Positions 16,830 through 24,729 of a stretch of DNA of 64,000 nucleotides are shown here, in pieces (the first letter of the stretch is position 1; each line of letters starts with the position of its first letter). The notes under the pieces are model-generated. The model saw only the letters and a program-made list of their open reading frames with translations, did no database searches and was not told the origin of the DNA. Source of the DNA: Arthrobacter celericrescens (GTDB lineage: Bacteria > Actinomycetota > Actinomycetes > Actinomycetales > Micrococcaceae); contig NZ_QYLP01000030.1 in the NCBI RefSeq assembly GCF_003614925.1, positions 1 through 64,000 on the forward strand. The letters run 5' to 3'. The position numbers and the translations under genes were made by a program.

Positions 16830-18752
16830 ATGACTACCCGACGTTCAGCACCTGCACACAGAGAGGACAGCACTCCGGTGACAGACCAGCGCGTCCTCAA
16901 CGGGCGGTATGAACTAGGAGAGCTGCTGGGCCGCGGCGGCATGGCGGACGTGCACCGGGGTACGGACACCCTCCTCGGCCGCACCGTTGCCGTGAAACTG
17001 CTCCGCGCGGACCTGGCCCGGGACCCCCAGTTCCAGGCCAGGTTCAAGCGCGAAGCCCACGCCGTGGCGTCGCTGAACCATCCCTCGATCGTGGCGATCT
17101 ACGACACCGGGGAGTACACGGTGGACGGCGGCCACGGCGAGACGGTCCGGGTGCCGTACATCGTCATGGAGTACGTGTCCGGCCGGACCCTGCGCGAACT
17201 CATCCGCGGCAAGGAACTGGACATCGAGCAGGCCGTGGAACTCTGCCTCGGCGTCCTTTCCGCACTCGAATACAGCCACAAGGCCGGGATCGTCCACCGT
17301 GACATCAAGCCCGGCAACGTGATGGTCGGCGAGGACAACACCGTGAAGGTGATGGACTTCGGCATTGCCCGGGCCATCGCCGATTCCGCGGCCACCATGA
17401 CCCAGACGCAGGCCGTGGTGGGCACCGCCCAATACCTTTCCCCGGAACAGGCCCGTGGCGAGACCGTGGACGCACGGAGCGACCTGTACTCGGCTGCCTG
17501 CCTGCTCTTTGAGATGCTGACCTCGCGTCCGCCCTTCACCGGTGACAGCCCGGTTTCGCTGGCGTACCAGCATGTACGGGAGACCCCGGCAGCCCCGAGC
17601 ACCTTCAATCCCGAGGTTTCCGAGGCACTGGACAGTGTCCTGGCCAAGGGACTGCAGAAGGAGCGTGCGGACCGATTCCAGGACGCCGCCGCCTTCCGCC
17701 GCGCCCTGCGCGCCGCCCGCAACGGCATAGCCGTTCCCGCCATCGCTGCTTACGAGGCAGGTCCGGACGACGTCGGACAGGAGCCGGCGGAGGACGCCGC
17801 ACCGGAGACGCTGGTCGGCTTCACCGGCATCGGCTTCCTTGACGGCCAGCCCCCGGCCGGTGGCCGTGGCGAGGAGCCGCTTCCGGCGAACTACACCGAA
17901 GACGCCGACGACGAGGCGATGCCGCTCGGCTTCCCGCGGGAACGTGAGCGGACGCGGCGGCAGAAGTCGCGCCGCCGGGCGTGGACCGCCGTCGTCATCC
18001 TCTTTACGGTCCTGGTCCTGGCGGGCGTCGGTCTGGGCCTCTACTACTTCATGAACCAGAGGCCCGAGGAACCGGTCAAGATCCCCATCCCGTCGGTCGC
18101 AAACATGAGCGAAGCGGCCGCCACCCGCGTCCTCTACGATGCCAAGCTCGTGCCGGACGCCCCCGTGCGGGTGAAGGACGACAAGGTCCCGCAGGGAACA
18201 GCCATCGGCACGGATCCGTCCGTCGGCACGCTGGTCGTTCCGGGAAGCCACGTCACGCTGAAGGTCTCTGACGGCCCCAGCGCCGTGACCGTGCCCAAGG
18301 ACCTTGCGGGGCAGACCGAGGCCGCCGCGCGCGACATGCTGCGCAATGTAGGCCTGGTGGGCGGAAACAAGAACACCATCGCGAACAGTCCCACGGTTCC
18401 GGCAGGTTCAGTGATCGGGACCAACCCTGCGCCGGGGGCGGTCGTCGCGCCCGGGAGCACCGTTGAACTGGTCATCTCGAGCGGCAAGGTCAAGATGCCG
18501 CAGCTGATCAAGCTTCCCAAGAGCGAGGCCGAAAAGGCACTTGCCGACCTCGGACTCACGATGAGGATCGTCGAGCAGGAGAACAGCGTCCTGCAACCCG
18601 GCATCGTCACCGCCCAGAGCATCCCGGAAGGGGCCCTCGCTGAGCAGGGCAGCGCAATCACCGTGACGATCACCAAGGCCCCGGCTCCGAAGCCGACGCC
18701 CAGCGAGACCCCAACGCCCAAGCCGAGCGCCAGCGGCGGCAGGAAGGGCTGA
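16830..18752 (+). CDS. pknB: PASTA-domain Ser/Thr kinase PknB
   Basis: 640 residues from the ATG at 16830; an in-frame GTG at 16878 (VTDQRVLNGRYELGELLG) would match shorter homologues. Kinase motifs: LGRGGMADVHRG, VAVKLLRADL, HRDIKPGNVM, DFGIARAI, GTAQYLSPEQ. One membrane segment (VVILFTVLVLAGVGLGLYYF) separates it from three PASTA repeats and a Pro/Ser/Lys tail. PASTA repeats sense muropeptides or lipid II. It phosphorylates cell-wall and division proteins and is opposed by PstP. Last gene of the operon; starts 6 bases after the preceding stop. Confidence 0.96.
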   Translation: MTTRRSAPAHREDSTPVTDQRVLNGRYELGELLGRGGMADVHRGTDTLLGRTVAVKLLRADLARDPQFQARFKREAHAVASLNHPSIVAIYDTGEYTVDGGHGETVRVPYIVMEYVSGRTLRELIRGKELDIEQAVELCLGVLSALEYSHKAGIVHRDIKPGNVMVGEDNTVKVMDFGIARAIADSAATMTQTQAVVGTAQYLSPEQARGETVDARSDLYSAACLLFEMLTSRPPFTGDSPVSLAYQHVRETPAAPSTFNPEVSEALDSVLAKGLQKERADRFQDAAAFRRALRAARNGIAVPAIAAYEAGPDDVGQEPAEDAAPETLVGFTGIGFLDGQPPAGGRGEEPLPANYTEDADDEAMPLGFPRERERTRRQKSRRRAWTAVVILFTVLVLAGVGLGLYYFMNQRPEEPVKIPIPSVANMSEAAATRVLYDAKLVPDAPVRVKDDKVPQGTAIGTDPSVGTLVVPGSHVTLKVSDGPSAVTVPKDLAGQTEAAARDMLRNVGLVGGNKNTIANSPTVPAGSVIGTNPAPGAVVAPGSTVELVISSGKVKMPQLIKLPKSEAEKALADLGLTMRIVEQENSVLQPGIVTAQSIPEGALAEQGSAITVTITKAPAPKPTPSETPTPKPSASGGRKG

Positions 18753-18804
18753 CGCCCCTTCGCCTGGCACGGAGTGCACGGGTCTACGCCGCGGTACCCG
18801 CGAA

Positions 18805-18831
18805 GGTGCCGGCGGCGGTCCCGCCGGCACC
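18805..18831. terminator. Hairpin between convergent pknB and trpG
   Basis: Perfect 11-base stem GGTGCCGGCGG (18805-18815) and CCGCCGGCACC (18821-18831) with a 5-base loop. No T-tract is seen, as is common for actinobacterial terminators. Confidence 0.6.
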
Positions 18832-18842
18832 CGGCCGGGAGG

Positions 18843-19484
18843 CTAGCGCTGGATCAGCGGGCTCAGCGTCGCAGCCTTCGCGGCGGCCCCGGCCATGCCG
18901 AGCGATTCGAGCCAGTTGCCGAGCATCTGGTAGCCGCCTTCGGTGAGGACGGACTCGGGGTGGAACTGCACGCCGCACAGCGGAGCGGTCTTGTGCTGCA
19001 GCCCCATGATCACGCCATTCGCGGTTTCGGCCGTAATCTCCAGAACGTCCGGAATGGTTTCGCGCACGGCTGCCAGTGAGTGGTACCGGGTGGCGGTCAC
19101 GGGGGACGGCAGCCCGGCGAAGACGCTCTTGCCCTCGTGCTGCACCGGCGAGGTCTTGCCGTGCATTAGTTCCGGCGCATGGGTGACGGTGCCGCCGTAC
19201 GCTTCGGCAAGCGCCTGGTGGCCGAGGCAGACGCCGAACATGGGCTTGTTGTTGTCCCCGCACCATTTGATGAGCTCGATGCAGACTCCGGCTTCCGCAG
19301 GCGTGCCGGGCCCGGGGGAGACCAGGACGCCGTCGCGGGCGTCGGCGAGCTCGATCGCTTCCTGGAGGGTGACGTCGTCGTTGCGGACCACGGTGGTTTC
19401 CGCGCCCAGCTCCTGCAGGTAGCCCACCAGGGTGTAGACGAAGCTGTCGTAGTTGTCGACGACGAGGATTTTAGTTGTGCTCAT
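18843..19484 (-). CDS. trpG: Anthranilate/aminodeoxychorismate synthase glutamine amidotransferase
   Basis: 213 residues from the ATG at 19482-19484, giving the family N-terminus KILVVDNYDSFVYTLVGYL. It is a class I glutamine amidotransferase: nucleophile Cys in FGVCLGHQAL and the catalytic His/Glu in VQFHPESVLTEGG. It supplies ammonia to TrpE or PabB; which partner cannot be told because neither is nearby. The same gene sits beside pknB in M. tuberculosis, so location reflects conserved order rather than pathway. The start overlaps the stop of the 56-residue membrane peptide (ATGA). Confidence 0.93.
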   Translation of the reverse strand: MSTTKILVVDNYDSFVYTLVGYLQELGAETTVVRNDDVTLQEAIELADARDGVLVSPGPGTPAEAGVCIELIKWCGDNNKPMFGVCLGHQALAEAYGGTVTHAPELMHGKTSPVQHEGKSVFAGLPSPVTATRYHSLAAVRETIPDVLEITAETANGVIMGLQHKTAPLCGVQFHPESVLTEGGYQMLGNWLESLGMAGAAAKAATLSPLIQR

Positions 19485-19651
19485 GGCTGCTGTACTGAAC
19501 CAATCGTTGAGTCGGTGAGGGTGGTGAACTGGGACATCCAAGGGAAGAGGAACTGCACCATCAGGACCAGTATTCCTGCGATGAGTGCCGCCGAGGCCAA
19601 TATGCGCGCCCATAACGGGCCGGGCAGGTGCCGGAAGATCCATCCGTACAT
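19481..19651 (-). CDS. Small membrane protein, 56 residues
   Basis: Reading the minus strand from the ATG at 19649-19651 gives a 56-residue protein starting MYGWIFRHLPGPLWARI, with one hydrophobic segment (ILASAALIAGILVLMVQFLF) and a short polar tail ending SVQQP. The stop TGA overlaps the trpG ATG by 4 bases and the start lies 3 bases after the sortase stop, so it is embedded in a coupled srtE-this-trpG series. I do not recognise a function; its packing and single membrane segment argue that it is a real gene. Confidence 0.82.
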   Translation of the reverse strand: MYGWIFRHLPGPLWARILASAALIAGILVLMVQFLFPWMSQFTTLTDSTIGSVQQP

Positions 19652-19654
19652 GCC

Positions 19655-20440
19655 TCAGGCCTTTCCGTGAGTCATGGCCACCAGGGCGGCGATGTCAGAC
19701 GGCGGCCCGGCAGAGGCCGGCTGCCAGCTGTCCAGCAGTGAGTAGGCAACGATGCGTTCCTCGGAGCCGAAGCGCGGGTTGCAGCTGGTCATGGTGAGGT
19801 AGCTGTCCCGGGGTGGCGCGCCTGCCTTGGTGGGAACCGGGAGCAGCACGTCGGTGCGGGATGGCAGCACGATCTGGTTGTTGCGGTACACGTAGGTGTA
19901 GTACCCGGCCTTGGTCTGGACGTAGATGCGGTCGCCGGGGACGAGTTGGTGGATGCTGTCCAGCACGGCGCCGTGGGTCTGGCGGTGGCCGGCCACAGCG
20001 AAGTTCCCGGCAGCGCCGGGCATGCCGGTTCCTTCGTAGTGTCCCAGGCCGAGGGAATCCAGGACGTCAGGGCCGGTGCCCTGGACGATGGGCCGCGAGT
20101 AGTCCGCACCGAAGCGGGGGACGTACATAATGCCGATCGTCTCGCCGTAGCCGGGCGCCGCGGAGACCGCCGGCTTCCCGTGGTCGGTTTGCTCCGCCGG
20201 GGGAGTGAGGGGTCCGGTGAACTCGCTGGCAAAACCGTCGATCGCCTTGGCCTGGCTGGCGTCGGCTTCCACATGGGTCCACCAGAGTTCCCAGGCCACG
20301 AAGAGCAGCAGCACGGCGCCGGCAGTCAGGAGGAGTTCGCCGGTGACCTGCACGGTTTTCCGGGCGGCGCCCCCTGCTCCCGGGCGGTGGGGGGAGGTGG
20401 CGGGCACGGCAGCGGAAGCCTCCGGCTGCTGCTGCGTCAC
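19655..20440 (-). CDS. srtE: Class E sortase
   Basis: 261 residues from the GTG at 20438-20440, chosen for AGGAGA 4-5 bases upstream; the longer frame to 20593 lacks such support. A short Pro/Gln-rich cytoplasmic part, one membrane anchor (GELLLTAGAVLLLFVAWELWW) and a sortase domain follow. AVAGHRQTHGA holds the catalytic His, TMTSCNPRF the catalytic Cys, and SEERIVAY the Arg. Class E sortases attach LAxTG-type proteins to the wall in high-G+C actinobacteria. First gene of the leftward sortase/trpG unit, divergent from crgA. Confidence 0.92.
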   Translation of the reverse strand: MTQQQPEASAAVPATSPHRPGAGGAARKTVQVTGELLLTAGAVLLLFVAWELWWTHVEADASQAKAIDGFASEFTGPLTPPAEQTDHGKPAVSAAPGYGETIGIMYVPRFGADYSRPIVQGTGPDVLDSLGLGHYEGTGMPGAAGNFAVAGHRQTHGAVLDSIHQLVPGDRIYVQTKAGYYTYVYRNNQIVLPSRTDVLLPVPTKAGAPPRDSYLTMTSCNPRFGSEERIVAYSLLDSWQPASAGPPSDIAALVAMTHGKA

Positions 20441-20613
20441 GGGGTCTCCTCTGTCCGGGAAACGGCCGCACGGGTCGCCCCCCGAAATCCGGCTAGACTT
20501 GGCAGCTAGAGACGAACCCGGAAGTACCGCGAACGTGCAGACCGCTGGAATTTTCCTTCCTGCAGGATACCAAGCCGGCACGCGGCCCTTCATTCAGAGG
20601 CCAAGGAGGAACC

Positions 20614-20865
20614 GTGCCCGAGTCCAAGCCCCGCAAGCGGCCTGCCCGCACTGTTGAGACCGCCGCCAAGGAGCAGTACAAGCCGAACCCTGTCTGGTTC
20701 AAACCGGTGATGTTCGGCCTCATGATCATCGGCCTGCTGTGGATCATCACGTTCTACATCACCAGCGGCCAGTACCCGGTGGCGGCGTGGGAATCCTGGA
20801 ACATCGTGGCCGGCTTCGGAATCGCGATCGTGGGCTTCCTGATGACCACGCGCTGGCGTTCCTGA
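20614..20865 (+). CDS. crgA: Cell division protein CrgA
   Basis: 83 residues with GTG start after AAGGAGGAACC. A basic N-terminus (PESKPRKRPARTVE) is followed by two membrane segments (VMFGLMIIGLLWIITFYI and WNIVAGFGIAIVGFLMT) joined by a short external loop with the conserved YPV. CrgA is an actinobacterial divisome protein that recruits PBPs and affects FtsZ ring placement. Its position near the pknB operon is conserved. Confidence 0.95.
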   Translation: MPESKPRKRPARTVETAAKEQYKPNPVWFKPVMFGLMIIGLLWIITFYITSGQYPVAAWESWNIVAGFGIAIVGFLMTTRWRS

Positions 20866-20920
20866 GCAGCGACCTTCGGCACGGACCTCACATTCCGTCC
20901 GCCTGCAGCGTCTACCTGAC

Positions 20921-21430
20921 ATGAGCAACAGGCACACCATCATCGAGTCCCCGCTCGGGGCCCTGACGTTGACTTCCCGGGACGGGGTGCTCAGCGGAAT
21001 CTTCTACGAGGGCCACTGGCATATGCCGCCCGCGGAATTCTTCGGTTCGCGGGCGGAACCGACGGATCCGGTTTTCGCCCCGGCCGTGGCGCAGCTCCGT
21101 GAATACCTCACCGCGGACCGGACGGCATTCGAGCTCGACTACCGGGCGCGGGGCAACGAGTTCCAGGAGCGCGTCTGGGCCCGGCTTGAAGATATTCCGT
21201 ACGGGGAAACGGTCAGCTATGGCGTCCTCGCCGCCGAACTCGGCGACCCCAACCTTGCCCAGGCCGTGGGGTCGGCGGTGGGCAGGAACCCGCTGAGCAT
21301 CGTCATTCCGTGCCACCGCGTCGTCGGCAGCGACGGCCGCCTTACAGGCTACGCCGGCGGCCTGGCGAACAAACGCTTCCTGCTGGACCTCGAGGAGCCC
21401 ACCGCGGTGAAGGAAAGCAAGCTCTTCTGA
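20921..21430 (+). CDS. ogt: Methylated-DNA-protein cysteine methyltransferase (first of two)
   Basis: 169 residues. The active-site motif is IVIPCHRVV, with the acceptor Cys, preceded by the helix-turn-helix region (GDPNLAQAVGSAVGRNPLSI). It removes O6-alkyl groups from guanine in a suicide reaction. The ATG has no clear Shine-Dalgarno; CGTCTA at 20909-20914, about 7 bases before it, could be a -10 of an ECF-type promoter giving a leaderless mRNA, but a -35 at proper spacing is not evident. Its stop overlaps the sigma factor start (TGATG). Confidence 0.93.
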   Translation: MSNRHTIIESPLGALTLTSRDGVLSGIFYEGHWHMPPAEFFGSRAEPTDPVFAPAVAQLREYLTADRTAFELDYRARGNEFQERVWARLEDIPYGETVSYGVLAAELGDPNLAQAVGSAVGRNPLSIVIPCHRVVGSDGRLTGYAGGLANKRFLLDLEEPTAVKESKLF

Positions 21431-21933
21431 TGGGCAAGCCGCCCTTTGAGAGGGTCGTCAGCGCACACGGTGCCGTGGTGTTGCGGGTCTGCCGTGCCGT
21501 GCTCGGCGCCCATGACGCCGAGGACGCCTGGTCCGAAACGTTCCTCTCCGCCCTGAAGGCCTACCCCGAACTGCCGGAGGACGCCGCGGTGCAGGCCTGG
21601 CTCGTCACCATCGCCCACCGCAAGGCCATCGACATCCTCCGCGCCCGGCAGCGGCACGCCCTGCCCATGGACGAACTGCCGCCGCGTGAGTCCCCGCTCG
21701 GCATCCCGGGCGGGGGACACCCGGAAGTGCTCGACGCCGTCGGGCAGCTCCCGCCGAAACAGCGCCAGGCGGTGGCGTACCACTACCTCGCGGGGCTGCC
21801 GTACAAGGACATCTCCGAACTGCTGGGCGTTACCCCGGAGGCCGCGCGCCGGGCGGGCGCCGACGGCGTCAAGGCGCTCCGGGCCGCCCTGGCGGAAGCG
21901 TCCGCCCCGGCTTCGAAAGGAACAAGCCGATGA
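21430..21933 (+). CDS. ECF-like RNA polymerase sigma factor
   Basis: 167 residues. The sigma-2 region includes LRVCRAVLGAHDAEDAWSET and VQAWLVTIAHRKAIDILRAR; the sigma-4 helix-turn-helix is LPPKQRQAVAYHYLAGLPYK followed by ISELLGVTPEAARR. The start overlaps the first ogt stop by one base and the stop overlaps the second ogt start by 4 bases (ATGA). A sigma factor between two alkyltransferases suggests it directs an alkylation-damage regulon that includes this operon. No separate anti-sigma gene is visible. Confidence 0.9.
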   Translation: MGKPPFERVVSAHGAVVLRVCRAVLGAHDAEDAWSETFLSALKAYPELPEDAAVQAWLVTIAHRKAIDILRARQRHALPMDELPPRESPLGIPGGGHPEVLDAVGQLPPKQRQAVAYHYLAGLPYKDISELLGVTPEAARRAGADGVKALRAALAEASAPASKGTSR

Positions 21934-22574
21934 ATACCAAACCGATGGAAGACAGCCAGATGGACACCGAAGCCCTGCTGCCCGACGGGTTTTTCGACGG
22001 CCTTGCAGAACCAGCCCCGGGCACTCTTGAGCGCCTGCACGCCCGCCTCGCCGCGGCCGCCGCGGACCGGCAGCTTATCGATGTTTCCTACCGCACCGTG
22101 GATTCGCCGCTCGGCCGGCTCCTGCTGGCAGCCACCGAACGCGGCCTGGTGCGCGTCGCGTTCGCCCTGGAAGACCACGACGCCGTGCTGCAGGCCCTCG
22201 CCGACAAACTGGGCCCGCGGATCCTGGAGGCACCGTCACGGCTCGACACCACCGCGCGCGAGCTCGAGGAATACTTCGCCGGAACCCGCCGCAGCTTCGA
22301 CGTCCCGCTGGATTTCGCGCTCAGCCGCGGCTTCCGGCTGAGCGTGCTGGAGCACCTTCCGCACATCGCCTACGGCAGCACCGAAAGCTACGCCGACGTC
22401 GCGAAAGCGGCAGGCAGCCCTAAGGCCGTCCGCGCCGTCGGCTCCGCCTGCGCCACCAACCCGCTGCCTGTCGTCGTGCCCTGCCACCGCGTGGTGCGTT
22501 CGGACGGTTCGTTCGGCGGGTATCTCGGCGGGCCTGAGGCCAAGCGGACCCTGCTGGCCCTGGAGGCGGCGTGA
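21930..22574 (+). CDS. Second O6-alkylguanine alkyltransferase, with N-terminal extension
   Basis: 214 residues, about 45 longer than the first copy. The C-terminal ~165 residues carry the alkyltransferase fold with VVVPCHRVV, so the acceptor Cys is intact. Residues 1-48 (including LLPDGFFDGLAEPAPGTLER) form an extra helical, acidic segment not needed for repair. Because the gene is translationally coupled to the sigma factor upstream and to alkB downstream, the extension could contact the sigma factor, making this a repair protein and sensor in one; that is inference. Confidence 0.9.
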   Translation: MNTKPMEDSQMDTEALLPDGFFDGLAEPAPGTLERLHARLAAAAADRQLIDVSYRTVDSPLGRLLLAATERGLVRVAFALEDHDAVLQALADKLGPRILEAPSRLDTTARELEEYFAGTRRSFDVPLDFALSRGFRLSVLEHLPHIAYGSTESYADVAKAAGSPKAVRAVGSACATNPLPVVVPCHRVVRSDGSFGGYLGGPEAKRTLLALEAA

Positions 22575-23272
22575 GCGAACCGTTGTTTCCGGCAGAAGCG
22601 TTGTTCCCGGCAGAGCTGCTTTCAATGCCCGACGCCGGGCCCCGGCGGATAGCCGACGGCGCCGTCCATTTGCCGGGCTGGCTCAGCCCGGAGCAGCAGC
22701 GCTGGATCGCCGACCGCTTCCGCGAGTGGGCGGCGGGTCCCGTGCCGCCGAGGGCTGCCGTGCTGCGAGGCGGGCATCCGATGTCGGTCAGGACGGTCTG
22801 CCTCGGCTGGCACTGGCAGCCCTACCGCTACACGCGCGAGGCGTTCGACGTCAACGGCCGACGCGTCTTGGACTTCCCGGACTGGATGGTCAGGCTAGGC
22901 CGCAAGGCCCTTGCTGCCGCCGGCTCGTTGCCGGAAACAGCGGCTGCCTACACGCCGGACACCGCGCTGGTGAACTTCTACGATGACGCCGCCAGGATGG
23001 GCATGCACCAGGACAAGGACGAGCGCTCCGCGGCACCGGTCGTGTCCTTGAGCATCGGCGACAGCTGCGTGTTCCGCTTCGGCAACACCGAAGGCCGGGG
23101 CAAACCGTACACGGATGTGGTGCTGCGGTCCGGGGACCTCTTTGTCTTCGGCGGAGCGTCGCGTTTCGCCTTCCACGGGGTGGTCAAGGTCCAGCCGGAC
23201 ACCGCTCCGCAGGGCTGCGGGCTGGAGCATGGCCGGATCAACATCACCATGCGCGTCACCGGAATGTCCTAG
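22571..23272 (+). CDS. alkB: AlkB-type alpha-ketoglutarate-dependent DNA dealkylase
   Basis: 233 residues from the GTG at 22571, overlapping the preceding stop (GTGA). Fe(II)/2-oxoglutarate dioxygenase features: ALVNFYDDAARMGMHQDKDE (HxD iron ligands), SRFAFHGVVK (second His) and RINITMRV (2-oxoglutarate-binding Arg). AlkB oxidatively removes methyl groups from 1-methyladenine and 3-methylcytosine. Part of the coupled alkylation-repair operon. Confidence 0.94.
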   Translation: MSEPLFPAEALFPAELLSMPDAGPRRIADGAVHLPGWLSPEQQRWIADRFREWAAGPVPPRAAVLRGGHPMSVRTVCLGWHWQPYRYTREAFDVNGRRVLDFPDWMVRLGRKALAAAGSLPETAAAYTPDTALVNFYDDAARMGMHQDKDERSAAPVVSLSIGDSCVFRFGNTEGRGKPYTDVVLRSGDLFVFGGASRFAFHGVVKVQPDTAPQGCGLEHGRINITMRVTGMS

Positions 23273-23344
23273 CGATGTCCGCGGAATGTCGTAGCCAGGG
23301 CGCACAATGTCCACAGCAGCTTTGAACGTCCTTTGGAGGCACCC

Positions 23345-23941
23345 ATGACACCGGCCGGCACCATCCTCGGCGACGACGGCCTGGCCCGCCCTCCGTGGGC
23401 ATCCACGGACCCGCTGCTCCGGGACTACTACGACACCGAGTGGGGCATGCCGGTGCGGGACGAGCACGGCCTGTACGAGCGCATCAGCCTCGAAGGCTTC
23501 CAGGCAGGCCTCTCCTGGGCCACCATCCTGCGCAAACGCGAGGCCTTCCGTGCCGCCTTCCTGGACTTCGATCCGGAGAAGGTGGCGCAGTTCGGCGAGG
23601 CCGACGTCGAGCGCCTCATGCTGGACTCCGGCATCGTGCGGAACCGCTTGAAGATCCGCGCGGCGATCACCAACGCCAACGCCGTCCTCGCGCTGAGGGC
23701 CGACGGCGGCTTGGTGGACTTTGTGTGGTCCTTCCAGCCGGAAAGGACGCCGTCGCCCGCCACCGTCGCCGACCTTGCCACCCGGTCACCCGAGTCCGTG
23801 GCCCTGTCCAAGGCGCTGCGGAAGAAGGGCTTCGCCTTTGTGGGGCCCACCACGATGTACGCGCTGATGGAAGCCATCGGCATGATCGACACCCATCTTG
23901 TGGACAGCCACCGCCGCGGAAGCTCCGGCGTCTGGAGCTGA
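23345..23941 (+). CDS. tag: 3-methyladenine DNA glycosylase I
   Basis: 198 residues from the ATG at 23345, chosen because GGAGG (23335-23339) lies 5 bases upstream. Family motifs include RPPWASTDPLLRDYYDTEWG (near the N-terminus), GLSWATILRKREAFR, GIVRNRLKIRA and GFAFVGPTTMYALMEAIG. Tag excises 3-methyladenine. It follows alkB after 72 bases with its own Shine-Dalgarno and completes a set covering O6-alkylguanine, N1/N3-methyl and N3-methyladenine damage. Confidence 0.94.
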   Translation: MTPAGTILGDDGLARPPWASTDPLLRDYYDTEWGMPVRDEHGLYERISLEGFQAGLSWATILRKREAFRAAFLDFDPEKVAQFGEADVERLMLDSGIVRNRLKIRAAITNANAVLALRADGGLVDFVWSFQPERTPSPATVADLATRSPESVALSKALRKKGFAFVGPTTMYALMEAIGMIDTHLVDSHRRGSSGVWS

Positions 23942-24729
23942 ACCGCCGTCCCCGGCTGTCCACAAAAGTGGGCAACTTTATCCACAGCTGTGGAAACGTG
24001 ATGTGGAAAGCAATGTCAGAAGTGTAAAAAGCCCGGTTTCCCGGGGTTTTTGGAGAGCCGCTCTCGTTTCCGTGGTTTTCCCCATGTGAACAAGGCTGTG
24101 GATCGTGGCCGGGGCTTCACCAAGTGTTCATGGCGGCGGGATGGAGAACTTCACCTCGGTGGATGGGATGGACCTCGAATGTGGACGGTAAGCCGTCCCC
24201 GGCCCGCGGATGGCTCCGCCACCAGGGTTACCCACTTAACAACAGGCCGCTTCCCACAAGTTATCCACAGGTGGGGAAAAGCTGTGGTTACCTGCACGGC
24301 AAACCCGCGGATCCACGGGGAATCCGGCGTGGTTTAAGGGCAGAAACTACAACGGTGTGAGTTATTAACAATGTTGAAAAGCCTGTTGATATCACCCGGT
24401 ATGCGCTGTGGATTCCATCTCTCCAGGAACTTTTCCACACTGCCGGAACTGGCGGCGGTTTTGTCCACATAACCACAAGACTGTGCAGCAAAGTTATCCA
24501 CAGCTGTGGACGGATCTGGGTATTTCTTCGGCTGGAGGCCCGAAAACGGCACGGACAAGGGGCGAGACCCATGAACTACACAGATGTAAGTTACACACAG
24601 TGTGGATAACGGCTGTGGAAAAGCGAAGGCTGCTTGTGTGGGGGCTGCCCTGAGGTCGATTCGGGGAAGCGGGGTAGACGGGCACGCCAAAGAAGGCGGA
24701 CCCTGGCCGCCGAATGCTTGGGGCTGGGC
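23942..24729. promoter_or_regulatory. DnaA-box cluster in the tag-rhomboid interval
   Basis: 788 bases between convergent tag and rhomboid genes without a supported CDS. It carries four perfect TTATCCACA boxes (23978-23986, 24261-24269, 24494-24502 on plus; 24601-24609 on minus), TTGTCCACA (24461-24469) and TTTTCCACA (24431-24439 plus; 24614-24622 minus), and several one-mismatch copies (23956, 23989). An A+T-richer part lies near 24355-24395. It is about 15 kb from oriC and has more perfect boxes than oriC itself, suggesting a DnaA-titrating or reactivating locus. Role is inferred. Confidence 0.75.
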
